Below, piece after piece: positions 41,714 to 50,366 of a stretch of DNA of 64,000 nucleotides. Each line of letters starts with the position of its first letter. Position 1 is the stretch's first letter. A program made the translations under genes and the position numbers. This DNA comes from Streptomyces sp. MNU76 (lineage in GTDB: Bacteria > Actinomycetota > Actinomycetes > Streptomycetales > Streptomycetaceae), in NCBI RefSeq assembly GCF_020982545.1, contig NZ_JAJKLK010000024.1:489955-553954 (forward strand). The letters run 5' to 3'. The notes under the pieces are model-generated. The model ran no database searches and was not told where the DNA came from. It worked only from the letters and a program-made list of their open reading frames with translations.

Positions 41714-43795
41714 ATGCCTGAGGAAGAGACCCGGAGCGGGAGCGGTGGGCAGGATCTCGTCACCGCCGCGCCGGGTGGGCTGCTGGATGTGCTGCGGGTG
41801 GCGGCCCTCGTCCTGGGCAGTGACGGCCGGATCGTGCTGTGGAGCCCCGAAGCCGAGTCCCTGCTCGGCTTCAGCGCCGAGGAGGCGCTGGGACAGGACG
41901 CGGGCGCCCTGCTGGTGGACCCCGAGCACCGTTCCCTGGCACACGACCTGTTCGACCGCGTGCGCACCGGCGCGCGCTGGGCCGGCGTCTTCCCGGTGCG
42001 GCACAAGGACGGCTCCACCCGGCGGGTGGAGTTCCGCACCATGCAACTGCGTGACGCCCGGGGAGACATCCACGCCCTCGGTCTGGGCACCGACGCCGAC
42101 ACCGTGCGCGACGTGGAGCGGGAACTGGCCCTCTCCCACATTCTGGTCAGCCAGTCGCCCGTCGGCATCGCGGTCTTCGACACCGATCTGCGGTGGGTGC
42201 GGGTCAACCCGTCACTGGAACGCATCAACGGCGTCCCCGAGAAGGCCGTGCTGGGCCGCCGCGTCGGCGAGGTGCTGCCCGCCCTCGACGTGGAGGCCAT
42301 CGAGTCACGGATGCGGCGGGTCCTGCGCACCGGCGAGCCGCTGCTGGACCAGCAGACGGTGGGCCGGACGGCCGCCGACGGCGAGGAGCACGCCTACTCG
42401 GAGTCGTACCACCGCATCCAGGACGCCAACGGACGGGTCCTCGGCCTGGCGATGGCGATCATCGACATCTCCGAGCGGCAGCGGGCGACGACCGAGGTGG
42501 CGAAGGCCCGCGAACGCCTGGCGGTGATCGCCGACGCCGGCGTCCGCATCGGCACCACGCTCGACCTGCGCCGGACGGCACAGGAACTCACCGAGGTGGC
42601 CGTTCCACAACTCGCCGACCTGGCGACCGTCGACGTACTGGACTCCGTGGTCAACCCAGGCGGCCCGGCCGCGCCGCCCACGGACGGTTCCCTCGACTTC
42701 CGGGCGCTCGCCCTCAGGGCGAACCGCCCCACCGACGCGGCCGAGGCCCCGGACCCGGTCGGGGAGCCCGCTCACTACGGCCCTTCCCGGCTGGTCACCC
42801 AGTGCGTGCGCGAGGCGCGGCCGATCCTGCTGGAGCGCGTGGACGACGCGGCGATCCGGCGCATCGCCCGGGACGAGGACGCGGCGCAGGCGTTGCGGCG
42901 AGCCGGTGTCCACTCCTGTCTGGTGGCCCCGCTGATGGCGCGCGGCGAGGTCCTGGGCACGCTCAGCCTGTACCGCACCGCCGAGCCCCGGCCCTTCGAC
43001 GACCAGGACCTCACCCTCGCCACCGAGCTGGCCACGCGCGCCGCCATCGGCATCGACAACGCGCGCCTGTACGGACGCGAACGCGACATCGCGCTCACCC
43101 TCCAGCGCAGCCTGCTGTCCCAGGAGCCGCCGCAGCACGGCGGCATCGAGGTCGCCTCCCGCTATGTGCCCGCCGTCAGTGAGGTGGGCGGGGACTGGTT
43201 CGACGTGCTGCCGCTCAAGGACGGCAAGGTGGGCCTCGTCGTCGGCGACGTGATGGGCAAGGGTGTGCACGCGGCGGCGATCATGGGCCAGCTCCGTACG
43301 GCCACCCGCGCTCTCGCCCGGCTCGACCTGCCGCCGGCCGAGCTGCTGCACCACCTCGACGGCCTCGCCACCTCCCTCGGCGACCCCGACACCCTGGCCA
43401 CCTGCCTCTACGTCGTCTGCGACCCCCGGCAGGGGCGGTGTGAACTCTCCCGCGCCGGCCACCTGCCGCCGGTCCTGGTCGACCCGGAAGGGAGAGCCGA
43501 GCTCCTCGACGTCGCCGGCGGGGTGCCGCTCGGAGTCGGCGGTGTGCCGTTCACCGTCGAGGAGCGGGAGCTCGCCGAGGGGGCGTTGCTCGTCCTGTTC
43601 ACGGACGGTCTGGTGGAGAGCCGCGTGACGCCCGTCGGGGCAGGGCTGCAGCGTCTGCTCGGACTGCTGGACGACGCCGGACTCCCCCTGGAGCAGACCT
43701 GCGACATGCTCCTCGGCGCCCTGGACCGCGAGCGCAACGACGACGTGGCACTGCTCCTCGCCCGCCGCGGGGGCCCGTGCCCTCCGGTCACGTGA
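41714..43795 (+). CDS. PAS-PAS-GAF-SpoIIE (PP2C-type) protein phosphatase
   Basis: A 693-residue soluble multidomain regulator: PAS at about 28-130 (VLGSDGRIVLWSPEAESLLG), a second PAS at 140-255 (GIAVFDTDLRWVRVNPSLER), GAF at 270-430, and a C-terminal SpoIIE/PP2C phosphatase. Metal-binding aspartates are in VGGDWFDVLPL, VVGDVMGKG, LFTDGLVESR and ERNDDVALLL. Such proteins dephosphorylate anti-sigma-factor antagonists in partner-switching pathways. No kinase domain or anti-sigma gene is adjacent. The ATG at 41714 has AAGGAG eight bases upstream. The input signal is unknown; tandem PAS plus GAF suggests redox or ligand sensing. Confidence 0.94.
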   Translation: MPEEETRSGSGGQDLVTAAPGGLLDVLRVAALVLGSDGRIVLWSPEAESLLGFSAEEALGQDAGALLVDPEHRSLAHDLFDRVRTGARWAGVFPVRHKDGSTRRVEFRTMQLRDARGDIHALGLGTDADTVRDVERELALSHILVSQSPVGIAVFDTDLRWVRVNPSLERINGVPEKAVLGRRVGEVLPALDVEAIESRMRRVLRTGEPLLDQQTVGRTAADGEEHAYSESYHRIQDANGRVLGLAMAIIDISERQRATTEVAKARERLAVIADAGVRIGTTLDLRRTAQELTEVAVPQLADLATVDVLDSVVNPGGPAAPPTDGSLDFRALALRANRPTDAAEAPDPVGEPAHYGPSRLVTQCVREARPILLERVDDAAIRRIARDEDAAQALRRAGVHSCLVAPLMARGEVLGTLSLYRTAEPRPFDDQDLTLATELATRAAIGIDNARLYGRERDIALTLQRSLLSQEPPQHGGIEVASRYVPAVSEVGGDWFDVLPLKDGKVGLVVGDVMGKGVHAAAIMGQLRTATRALARLDLPPAELLHHLDGLATSLGDPDTLATCLYVVCDPRQGRCELSRAGHLPPVLVDPEGRAELLDVAGGVPLGVGGVPFTVEERELAEGALLVLFTDGLVESRVTPVGAGLQRLLGLLDDAGLPLEQTCDMLLGALDRERNDDVALLLARRGGPCPPVT

Positions 43796-43917
43796 GGAGC
43801 CCGGCCCCACGGGGCGCATCCGACGAACCCCCGGGCACAGGCGCGCAGGTCACCGCCCAGTAGAGTGCGCCTCTGTCGTCCCCGAGAGCCGCCCACGAAC
43901 CGTCGAGGTACCCCGCA

Positions 43918-45213
43918 GTGACCCCCGCACGACCAGGACCGCCGTACGCCGTCACCGTCGTCGGGCTCGGCGCCGACGGCTGGCGAGGCATCCCCGACGC
44001 CTCCCGGGCCGCCCTGCGCGACGCCGAGGTCCTGATCGGGGGTCCACGCCAGCTCGACCTGCTGCCCCCGGAGTGCGCGGGCGAGCGGATCGCCTGGCCC
44101 TCGCCCCTGCGTCCCGCCGTCCCCGCCCTGCTCGCCGCACACACCGGCCGCCGCATCGCCGTCCTGGCCAGCGGGGACCCCATGTTCTACGGCATCGGCC
44201 GCGCCCTCGCCGAGGAGGCCGGTGACCGACTGCGCGTCCTTCCGCACCCCTCCTCCGTCTCGTACGCGGCGGCCCGCCTCGGCTGGCCCCTGGAGGACGT
44301 CGAGGTCGTCACGCTCGTCGGACGGCCCACGGCCCGGCTCGCCGCCGCCCTGCACGACGGACGCCGGCTGCTGGTGCTGAGCGCGGACGCCGGGACGCCC
44401 GCCGAGGTCGCCGCCCTGCTGCGGGACCGCGGCTTCGGCCCCAGCCGGATACGCGTCCTGGAGCAGCTCGGCGGAGAGAAGGAACGGACGGGCGAGGTGA
44501 GCACCGCCGACGACTGGGCGGTACGCGCGCACCCACCCGGCGACCCCCTCAACCTCGTCGCCGTCGAATGCCGTCAGAGCCCCGACGGCCTCCGGCTCGG
44601 CGCCGTCCCCGGGCTGCCGGACGAGGCGTACGAGCACGACGGACAGCTCACCAAACGGTATGTGCGCGCCGCCACACTGGCCGCGCTCGCCCCGGCCCCC
44701 GGTGAACTGCTCTGGGACGTCGGCGGCGGATCCGGCTCGATAGCGATCGAGTGGATGCGCACCCACCCCTCCTGCCGGGCCGTCACCGTCGAACGCGACC
44801 CCGTACGGGCCGCACGCATCACCCGCAACGCCGACCGGCTCGGCGTGCCCGCGCTGCGGGTCGTCACCGGTGCCGCGCCCGCCTCGCTGGCCGAACTGCC
44901 GCCGCCGGACGCAGTGTTCATCGGCGGCGGCCTGACCGCGCCCGGCCTCCTCGACGCCTGCTGGGCCGCGCTGCCCACCGGGGGACGGCTGGTCGCCAAC
45001 ACCGTGACCCTGGAGTCCGAGGCGTTGCTCGCCGAGGCCCACCGCCGCCACGGCGGGGAGTTGGTACGGCTCGCGGTGGCGCAGGCCGTGCCCGTCGGCG
45101 GTTTCACCGGGTGGCGGCAGGCCATGCCGGTGACCCAGTGGGCGGCACGCAAACCCTTCGCCCCCCTCGATCCCCGCGACACCGTCCACACCGCTTCGGA
45201 GGCAGACAGATGA
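43918..45213 (+). CDS. cobL: Precorrin-6Y C5,15-methyltransferase (decarboxylating), CbiE-CbiT fusion
   Basis: A 431-residue bifunctional enzyme that methylates precorrin-6Y at C5 and C15 and decarboxylates the acetate chain to give precorrin-8. The N-terminal half is a tetrapyrrole methylase (CbiE: VLASGDPMFYGIGRALAEEA); the C-terminal half is a Rossmann methyltransferase (CbiT: LLWDVGGGSGSIAIEWMR). Aerobic-pathway producers carry the fused form. The GTG start has GAGG eight bases upstream. The stop overlaps cobM by four bases (ATGA). Confidence 0.96.
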   Translation: MTPARPGPPYAVTVVGLGADGWRGIPDASRAALRDAEVLIGGPRQLDLLPPECAGERIAWPSPLRPAVPALLAAHTGRRIAVLASGDPMFYGIGRALAEEAGDRLRVLPHPSSVSYAAARLGWPLEDVEVVTLVGRPTARLAAALHDGRRLLVLSADAGTPAEVAALLRDRGFGPSRIRVLEQLGGEKERTGEVSTADDWAVRAHPPGDPLNLVAVECRQSPDGLRLGAVPGLPDEAYEHDGQLTKRYVRAATLAALAPAPGELLWDVGGGSGSIAIEWMRTHPSCRAVTVERDPVRAARITRNADRLGVPALRVVTGAAPASLAELPPPDAVFIGGGLTAPGLLDACWAALPTGGRLVANTVTLESEALLAEAHRRHGGELVRLAVAQAVPVGGFTGWRQAMPVTQWAARKPFAPLDPRDTVHTASEADR

Positions 45214-45959
45214 CCGTGTACTTCATCGGCGCCGGCCCTGGGGCCGCCGACCTGATCACGGTCCGCGGCGCGCGCCGGCTGGCCGCCTGCCAGGTCTGTC
45301 TGTACGCCGGCAGCCTCGTCCCCCGTGAACTGCTGGCCGAATGCCCGCCGGACGCGCGGCTCGTGGACACCGCCCGGCTCGACCTCGACCAGATCACCGC
45401 CGAACTGGTCAGTGCGCACGAGGAGGGCCACGACGTGGCGCGGCTGCACTCCGGGGACCCCTCCGTGTTCAGCGCGGTCGCCGAGCAGATGCGGCGGCTG
45501 GACGCGGCCGGTGTGCCGTACGAGGTGGTGCCGGGGGTCCCCGCGTTCGCCGCGGCGGCGGCCTCCCTGAAGCGCGAGCTGACCGTGCCGACGGTCGGTC
45601 AGACCGTCATCCTCACGCGGATCGCGCAGCGTGCCACGGCCATGCCGGACGGCGAGGACCTCGCCACGCTCGGGCGCAGCGGGGCGCTGATCGTGCTGCA
45701 CCTGGCCGCACGGTACGTGGACCGTGTCGTCGAGGAGCTGTTGCCGCACTACGGCGCGGACTGTCCCGCGGCGGTCGTCGCGTATGCCTCGCGGCCTGAA
45801 GAGGTGATCATCCGGGGCACGTTGGACGAGATCGCCGGGCGGGTGAAGGAGGCGGGTGTGCTGCGCACGGCTGTGATCATGGTCGGGCGGACGCTGGGGG
45901 CTTCGCAGTTCCGGGACAGCCACCTGTACTCGCCGGGGCGGGATCGGCATGAGTGCTGA
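45210..45959 (+). CDS. cobM: Precorrin-4 C11-methyltransferase
   Basis: A 249-residue class III SAM methyltransferase that converts precorrin-4 to precorrin-5. It shows the start MTVYFIGAGPGAADLITVRG, the LHSGDPSVFSAVAEQM loop and VPGVPAFAAAAASLKRELTV, diagnostic of CobM/CbiF. The ATG is inside the cobL stop, so translation is coupled. It is convergent with cbiD across a large palindrome. Confidence 0.96.
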   Translation: MTVYFIGAGPGAADLITVRGARRLAACQVCLYAGSLVPRELLAECPPDARLVDTARLDLDQITAELVSAHEEGHDVARLHSGDPSVFSAVAEQMRRLDAAGVPYEVVPGVPAFAAAAASLKRELTVPTVGQTVILTRIAQRATAMPDGEDLATLGRSGALIVLHLAARYVDRVVEELLPHYGADCPAAVVAYASRPEEVIIRGTLDEIAGRVKEAGVLRTAVIMVGRTLGASQFRDSHLYSPGRDRHEC

Positions 45960-45975
45960 GGGTGTGGGGCGGGAG

Positions 45976-46140
45976 GGGCGCGTTGTCGGCTGCGGCTCCG
46001 GTGGGCTCCTCGCGCAGTTCCCCGCGCCCCTGAAAGCCGGGGCTGCGCCCCAGCCTTTTCAGGCCCGCAGGGCCTGATCTTTCAGGGGCGCGGGGAACTG
46101 CGCGGGAAGCCCCACCGGGCCCGCAGCCGACAACGCGCCC
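45976..46140. repeat. Long intergenic palindrome (REP-like) between convergent cobM and cbiD
   Basis: Arms of about 61 bases (45976-46036 and 46079-46140) pair almost fully; the inner segment forms two more small hairpins (GGGG-CTGCG-CCCC and CAGGCC-CGCA-GGCCTG). The arm core GCGCAGTTCCCCGCGCCCC is a motif familiar from Streptomyces intergenic repeats. It likely ends transcription from both sides and may be a REP-like mobile repeat. Confidence 0.88.
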
Positions 46141-46145
46141 TTCCC

Positions 46146-47297
46146 TCAGCGCACCCCACTACGCCCCACGACCGTCCCTGCGCGGTCGACGCAGATGACG
46201 TCGACCGCGACCGGCGCCCCCCGCAGGACGGACAGCGCCTCCTCACGCGCCGCCGTCGCGACCAGGTCGCCCAGCGGTACCCCGGCCGCCGCGCACAACT
46301 GCAGCGCGGCCAGCCCGGTGTTGGCCCCGGCCACCTCCGCGGCCAGCGCCTCGTCCGCGCCGCCCCGCCGCGCGAGGTCCGCGAGGAACCCCTTGTCGAC
46401 CTGGGAGCGGGCGGAGTGCAGATCGAGATGCCCGGCGGCGAGCTTGGAGAGCTTGGCGAACCCGCCGCAGATGGTCAGCCGGTCCACCGGGTGACGGCGC
46501 ACGTACTTCAGGACCGCCCCCGCGAAGTCGCCCATGTCCAGCAGCGCGTCCTCCGGCAGCGCGTACTCGGCGACGACCGTCCGCTCCGACGTGGACCCCG
46601 TGCACCCGGCGACATGCCTGCGCCCGGCGGCCCGCGCCACGTCCACGCCCCGCCGGATGGAGTCGATCCACGCCGAGCAGGAGTACGGCACGACGATCCC
46701 GGTGGTACCGAGGATGGACAGGCCGCCGAGGATGCCGAGACGGGGGTTCCAGGTGGACCGGGCGATCTCCTCGCCGTTGTCCACGGAGACCGTGATCTCG
46801 ACATCGCCGGTGCCCCCGTGCCGGGCCGCGACCTCGGCGACGTGGTCCCGCATCATCTGCCGGGGCACCGGGTTCACGGCCGGTTCCCCGACGGGCAGGG
46901 GCAGACCCGGACGGGTGATCGTGCCGACCCCGGGGCCCGCCCGGAAGACCACCCCGGACCCGGCGGGCAGCGGACGCACCGTGGCCCGGACCAGCGCGCC
47001 GTGCGTGACGTCCGGGTCGTCGCCCGCGTCCTTCACGATCCCCGCCATCGCACTGTCGCCGGTCAGCTCCTCGGCCGCGAGCGCGAACGCCGGGGTCTGG
47101 CCCTTCGGCAGGGTGATGGTCACCGGGTCCGGGAAGTCGCCGGTCAGCAGCGCGGTGTACGCGGCCGTCGTGGCCGCCGTCGCACAGGCACCGGTCGTCC
47201 AGCCGTGCCGCAGACCGGTGTGCTTGAGTTGGGCCGCGCGACCGCCCCGCGCCCCGTCGCCGGTCCCACCGGCATCCCGTACTTCGTCACCGCTCAT
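46146..47297 (-). CDS. cbiD: Cobalt-precorrin-5B C1-methyltransferase-type protein
   Basis: A 383-residue CbiD homologue with the N-terminal motif LRHGWTTGACATAATTAAY, the central STWNPRLGILGGLSILGTTG and VPYSCSAWIDSIRRG, and the C-terminal KLAAGHLDLHSARSQVD. CbiD methylates C1 in the anaerobic route. In actinomycetes with otherwise aerobic-type enzymes it is thought to replace CobF. The ATG at 47297 lies 18 bases from the divergent cobK start, leaving no room for two separate promoters. Confidence 0.94.
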   Translation of the reverse strand: MSGDEVRDAGGTGDGARGGRAAQLKHTGLRHGWTTGACATAATTAAYTALLTGDFPDPVTITLPKGQTPAFALAAEELTGDSAMAGIVKDAGDDPDVTHGALVRATVRPLPAGSGVVFRAGPGVGTITRPGLPLPVGEPAVNPVPRQMMRDHVAEVAARHGGTGDVEITVSVDNGEEIARSTWNPRLGILGGLSILGTTGIVVPYSCSAWIDSIRRGVDVARAAGRRHVAGCTGSTSERTVVAEYALPEDALLDMGDFAGAVLKYVRRHPVDRLTICGGFAKLSKLAAGHLDLHSARSQVDKGFLADLARRGGADEALAAEVAGANTGLAALQLCAAAGVPLGDLVATAAREEALSVLRGAPVAVDVICVDRAGTVVGRSGVR

Positions 47298-47315
47298 GAA
47301 CGGACCCGGACTCCC

Positions 47316-48098
47316 ATGCACGTACTGATACTCGGCGGGACCACGGAGGCCCGCCGCCTGGCCGAACTGCTGCACGCCACCCCGGGCGTCCGGCTGACCA
47401 GCTCCCTCGCCGGACGCGTCGCCAGCCCCCGGCTGCCCCCGGGAGAGGTCCGCGTCGGCGGCTTCGGCGGGGCCGAGGGGCTGGCCGCCTGGCTGCGCGA
47501 GCACGGGGTGGACGCGTTCATCGACGCCACGCATCCTTTCGCCGGGACCATGAGTTTCCACGCGGCACGGGCGGCCGCCATGACCCATGTTCCCCTGCTC
47601 GCGCTGCGCCGGCCCGGCTGGGTGCCGACCGCCGGCGACGACTGGCACGACGTCGGCTCGCTGGCGGAGGCCGCGCGGCTGCTGCCCACGCTCGGGCGGC
47701 GGGTGTTCCTCACCACCGGGCGCATGGGCCTGGCCGCGTTCGCCGACCTGGACGACCTGTGGTTCCTCGTACGGTCCGTGGACGCGCCCGAGGCCCCGCA
47801 CCCGGCCCGGATGGAGGTGCTGCTCGACCGGGGCCCGTTCACCCTCGCGGGGGAGCGGGACCTGCTCGGCCGCCACCACGTCGATGTCGTGGTCACGAAG
47901 GGCAGCGGGGGAGCGGCGACCGCGCCGAAGCTCACGGCCGCGAGGGAGGCGGGGCTGCCCGTGGTCGTGGTGCGCCGACCGCCCGTGCCGGAGGACGTGC
48001 CCGTGGTGCCGGACCCGGAGACGGCGGCGCATTGGGTCCGGGGGCTCCTCGACGCCCGCCGAGCCGGGCGGGCCGAAGAGCGCCCCGACGGCCGCTGA
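47316..48098 (+). CDS. cobK: Precorrin-6A reductase
   Basis: A 260-residue NADPH-dependent reductase of precorrin-6A to 6B. It begins MHVLILGGTTEARRLAELLH, continues with FIDATHPFAGTMSFHAARAA and VFLTTGRMGLAAF, and has VVVTKGSGGAATAPKLTAAR near the end, all CobK/CbiJ signatures. The ATG at 47316 is fixed by the family start; no ribosome site is obvious in the 18-bp gap to the divergent cbiD. Upstream promoter sequences must lie within cbiD. Confidence 0.95.
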   Translation: MHVLILGGTTEARRLAELLHATPGVRLTSSLAGRVASPRLPPGEVRVGGFGGAEGLAAWLREHGVDAFIDATHPFAGTMSFHAARAAAMTHVPLLALRRPGWVPTAGDDWHDVGSLAEAARLLPTLGRRVFLTTGRMGLAAFADLDDLWFLVRSVDAPEAPHPARMEVLLDRGPFTLAGERDLLGRHHVDVVVTKGSGGAATAPKLTAAREAGLPVVVVRRPPVPEDVPVVPDPETAAHWVRGLLDARRAGRAEERPDGR

Positions 48099-48246
48099 CC
48101 CCGCCGGGTCGGCACACGCGTCACCGTGCGGCGACTCCAGGACCGGCGGGCGCCCAGTGCCCTTCGGCCCGGGCACCCGCGGACATGCGTGTGTCTCCGC
48201 GCCGGCCCATCCGGCCACCGCCGTCCGAGGCAGCGCCCCGCCCCGC

Positions 48247-49737
48247 TCATCCCTCCGGATAGCGGCGCGGCGTCCAGACGATCTCCTCGCCGTCTCCGCG
48301 CCGGACCGCCCGGGTCTGCGAGGAGCCGACCAGCAGGATCGTGCGCATGTCGACCTCGGCCGGGTCCAGCTCCGCCAGCCGTACGATCCGCACCCGCTCG
48401 CCGGGGCCGCCCACGTCGCGGGCGACGACGACCGGGGTGTCCGGCGCTCGGTGCTCCAGCAGCAGTTCGCGCGCCTTGCCCACCTGCCAGGTACGGCTGT
48501 GCGAACCGGGGTTGTAGAGGGCGAGCACCAGGTCCGCCGCGGCCGCCGCGCGCAACCGCTCGGCGATGACCTCCCACGGCTTGAGCCGGTCGGAGAGGGA
48601 GATCGTGGCGTAGTCGTGGCCGAGCGGGGCGCCCGCGCGGGCGGCGGCCGCGTTGGCGGCGGTCACCCCCGGCAGCACCCGCACCGGCACGTCCGCGTAC
48701 TCCTCCTGCGAGGCGACCTCCAGCACGGCCGTCGCCATGGCGAAGACCCCCGGGTCGCCCCCGGAGACCACCGCGACCCGCCGCCCGCGCCGGGCCAGGT
48801 CGAGGGCGAACTCGGCGCGCTCCGATTCGACCCGGTTGTCCGAGCCGTGCCGCACCTGGCCCGCCCTGCGCGGCACCCGGTCCAGATAGGTGGTGTAGCC
48901 CACGAGGTCGTCGGCGCCGGCGAGCGCACCCCGTGTCTCGGGCGTCAGCCACAGCGGACCGGCCGGACCGGTCCCGACCACCACGACCTCGCCCCGCTCC
49001 CGGGCCTCGGGCCGTTCGGCGTCGACCTGGCTGGGCAGCACGGCCACCGAGAAGTACGGCACCGACTCCGGGTCCACGTCCGCCAGTTCGGCGAGTCGCT
49101 CCCCGGCCATGGTCGCCCGCTCGACATAGCGGGCCTCGCCGAGCCGCCCCGAACTCTCCAGCGCGCTCCGTACCTTGGTGAAGGTCCGGCCCAGCTTCAT
49201 CACCACGGCCACGTCCGTCGCGGCGAGCCGTGCGGTCAGCTCCTCCTCGGGCAGGGTGCCCGGCAGGATCGTCAGCACCTCCTCGCCCTCGACGAGCGGC
49301 GTACCCAGACGGGCGGCGGCGGCCGACACGGACGTGACACCGGGGACGACCTCGGTGTCGTAGCGGTCCACGAGCCGCTTGTGCATGTGCATGTAGGAGC
49401 CGTAGAACATCGGGTCGCCCTCGGCGAGGACCGCGACCGTGCGCCCGGCGTCGAGATGTGCGGCCAGGCGGGCCGACGCCTCCTCGTAGAAGTCCTCCAT
49501 CGCGCCCTTGTAGCCGCCCGGGTGGTCGGTGGTCTCCGTGGTCAGCGGATACATCAGCCGTTCCTCGATGTGGTCGTCGCGCAGGTGCTTCGCGGCGATC
49601 GAGCGGGCGATGGAACGGCCGTGCCGGGCGCAGTGATACGCGATCACGTCCGCCTCGGAGATGACCTCGACGGCCCGGACGGTCATCAGGGACGGGTCAC
49701 CGGGGCCGAGCCCCACCCCGTACAGCTTGCCGCTCAC
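48247..49737 (-). CDS. cobIJ: Precorrin-2 C20- / precorrin-3B C17-methyltransferase fusion
   Basis: A 496-residue fusion. The N-terminal CobI part (about 1-245: KLYGVGLGPGDPSLMTVRAV, AEGDPMFYGSYMHMHKRLVD) methylates precorrin-2 at C20. The C-terminal CobJ part (about 250-496: VVVVGTGPAGPLWLTPETRG, VVSGGDPGVFAMATAVLEVA) performs ring contraction of precorrin-3B to precorrin-4. The CobIJ fusion is common in actinomycetes. The GTG start overlaps the cobH stop by four bases. Confidence 0.96.
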   Translation of the reverse strand: MSGKLYGVGLGPGDPSLMTVRAVEVISEADVIAYHCARHGRSIARSIAAKHLRDDHIEERLMYPLTTETTDHPGGYKGAMEDFYEEASARLAAHLDAGRTVAVLAEGDPMFYGSYMHMHKRLVDRYDTEVVPGVTSVSAAAARLGTPLVEGEEVLTILPGTLPEEELTARLAATDVAVVMKLGRTFTKVRSALESSGRLGEARYVERATMAGERLAELADVDPESVPYFSVAVLPSQVDAERPEARERGEVVVVGTGPAGPLWLTPETRGALAGADDLVGYTTYLDRVPRRAGQVRHGSDNRVESERAEFALDLARRGRRVAVVSGGDPGVFAMATAVLEVASQEEYADVPVRVLPGVTAANAAAARAGAPLGHDYATISLSDRLKPWEVIAERLRAAAAADLVLALYNPGSHSRTWQVGKARELLLEHRAPDTPVVVARDVGGPGERVRIVRLAELDPAEVDMRTILLVGSSQTRAVRRGDGEEIVWTPRRYPEG

Positions 49738-50366
49738 TCTTCCTCACTCGCGATCGCGTTGAGCGCGGCTGCGGCGATGGCGCTCCCGCCACGACGGCCG
49801 CGTACGACGAGGTGCTCCAGGCCCGAGGGATGCTCCGCCAGCGCGTCCTTCGACTCGGCCGCGCCGACGAACCCGACGGGCACCCCGATGACGGCGGCGG
49901 GCCGGGGCGCGCCCTCGTCGATCATCTCCAGCAGCCGGAACAGCGCGGTGGGCGCGTTGCCGACGGCCACGACCGAGCCCTCCAGCCGGTCCCGCCACAG
50001 CTCCAGCGCGGCGGCGCTGCGCGTGGTGCCCAGCTTCGCCGCCAGCTCGGGGACCGCCGGGTCGGAGAGCGTGCACAGCACGTCGTTGTCGGCGGGCAGC
50101 CGCTTGCGGGTCACCCCACTGGCGACCATCCGCACGTCGGTGAAGATGGGCGCCCCCGCACGCAGGGCCTCACGGGCGCGGGTCACCACGTCGGGCGTGT
50201 ACGCCAAGTCCCGTACGAGGTCGACCATTCCGCAGGCGTGGATCATCCGGACCGCGACCTGGCTGACGTCGGCGGGCAGGGCCGCGAGGTCCGCCTCCGC
50301 GCGGATGGTGGCGAAGGACTGGCGGTAGATCGCCGGGCCGTCCTTCTCGTAGTCGTAGGTGGTCAC
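49734..50366 (-). CDS. cobH: Precorrin-8X methylmutase
   Basis: A 210-residue enzyme moving the C11 methyl to C12 to give hydrogenobyrinic acid. Conserved features are YRQSFATIRAEADLAALP, the catalytic-His segment VRMIHACGMVDLVRDL, and GVPVGFVGAAESKDALAEHP. The GTG at 50366 (TTYDYEKDG) overlaps the cobG stop (GTGA) and matches the family start. An ATG at 50465 would add 33 residues encoded by a 9-bp repeat (T-R-T units) and is less likely. Confidence 0.94.
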   Translation of the reverse strand: MTTYDYEKDGPAIYRQSFATIRAEADLAALPADVSQVAVRMIHACGMVDLVRDLAYTPDVVTRAREALRAGAPIFTDVRMVASGVTRKRLPADNDVLCTLSDPAVPELAAKLGTTRSAAALELWRDRLEGSVVAVGNAPTALFRLLEMIDEGAPRPAAVIGVPVGFVGAAESKDALAEHPSGLEHLVVRGRRGGSAIAAAALNAIASEEE

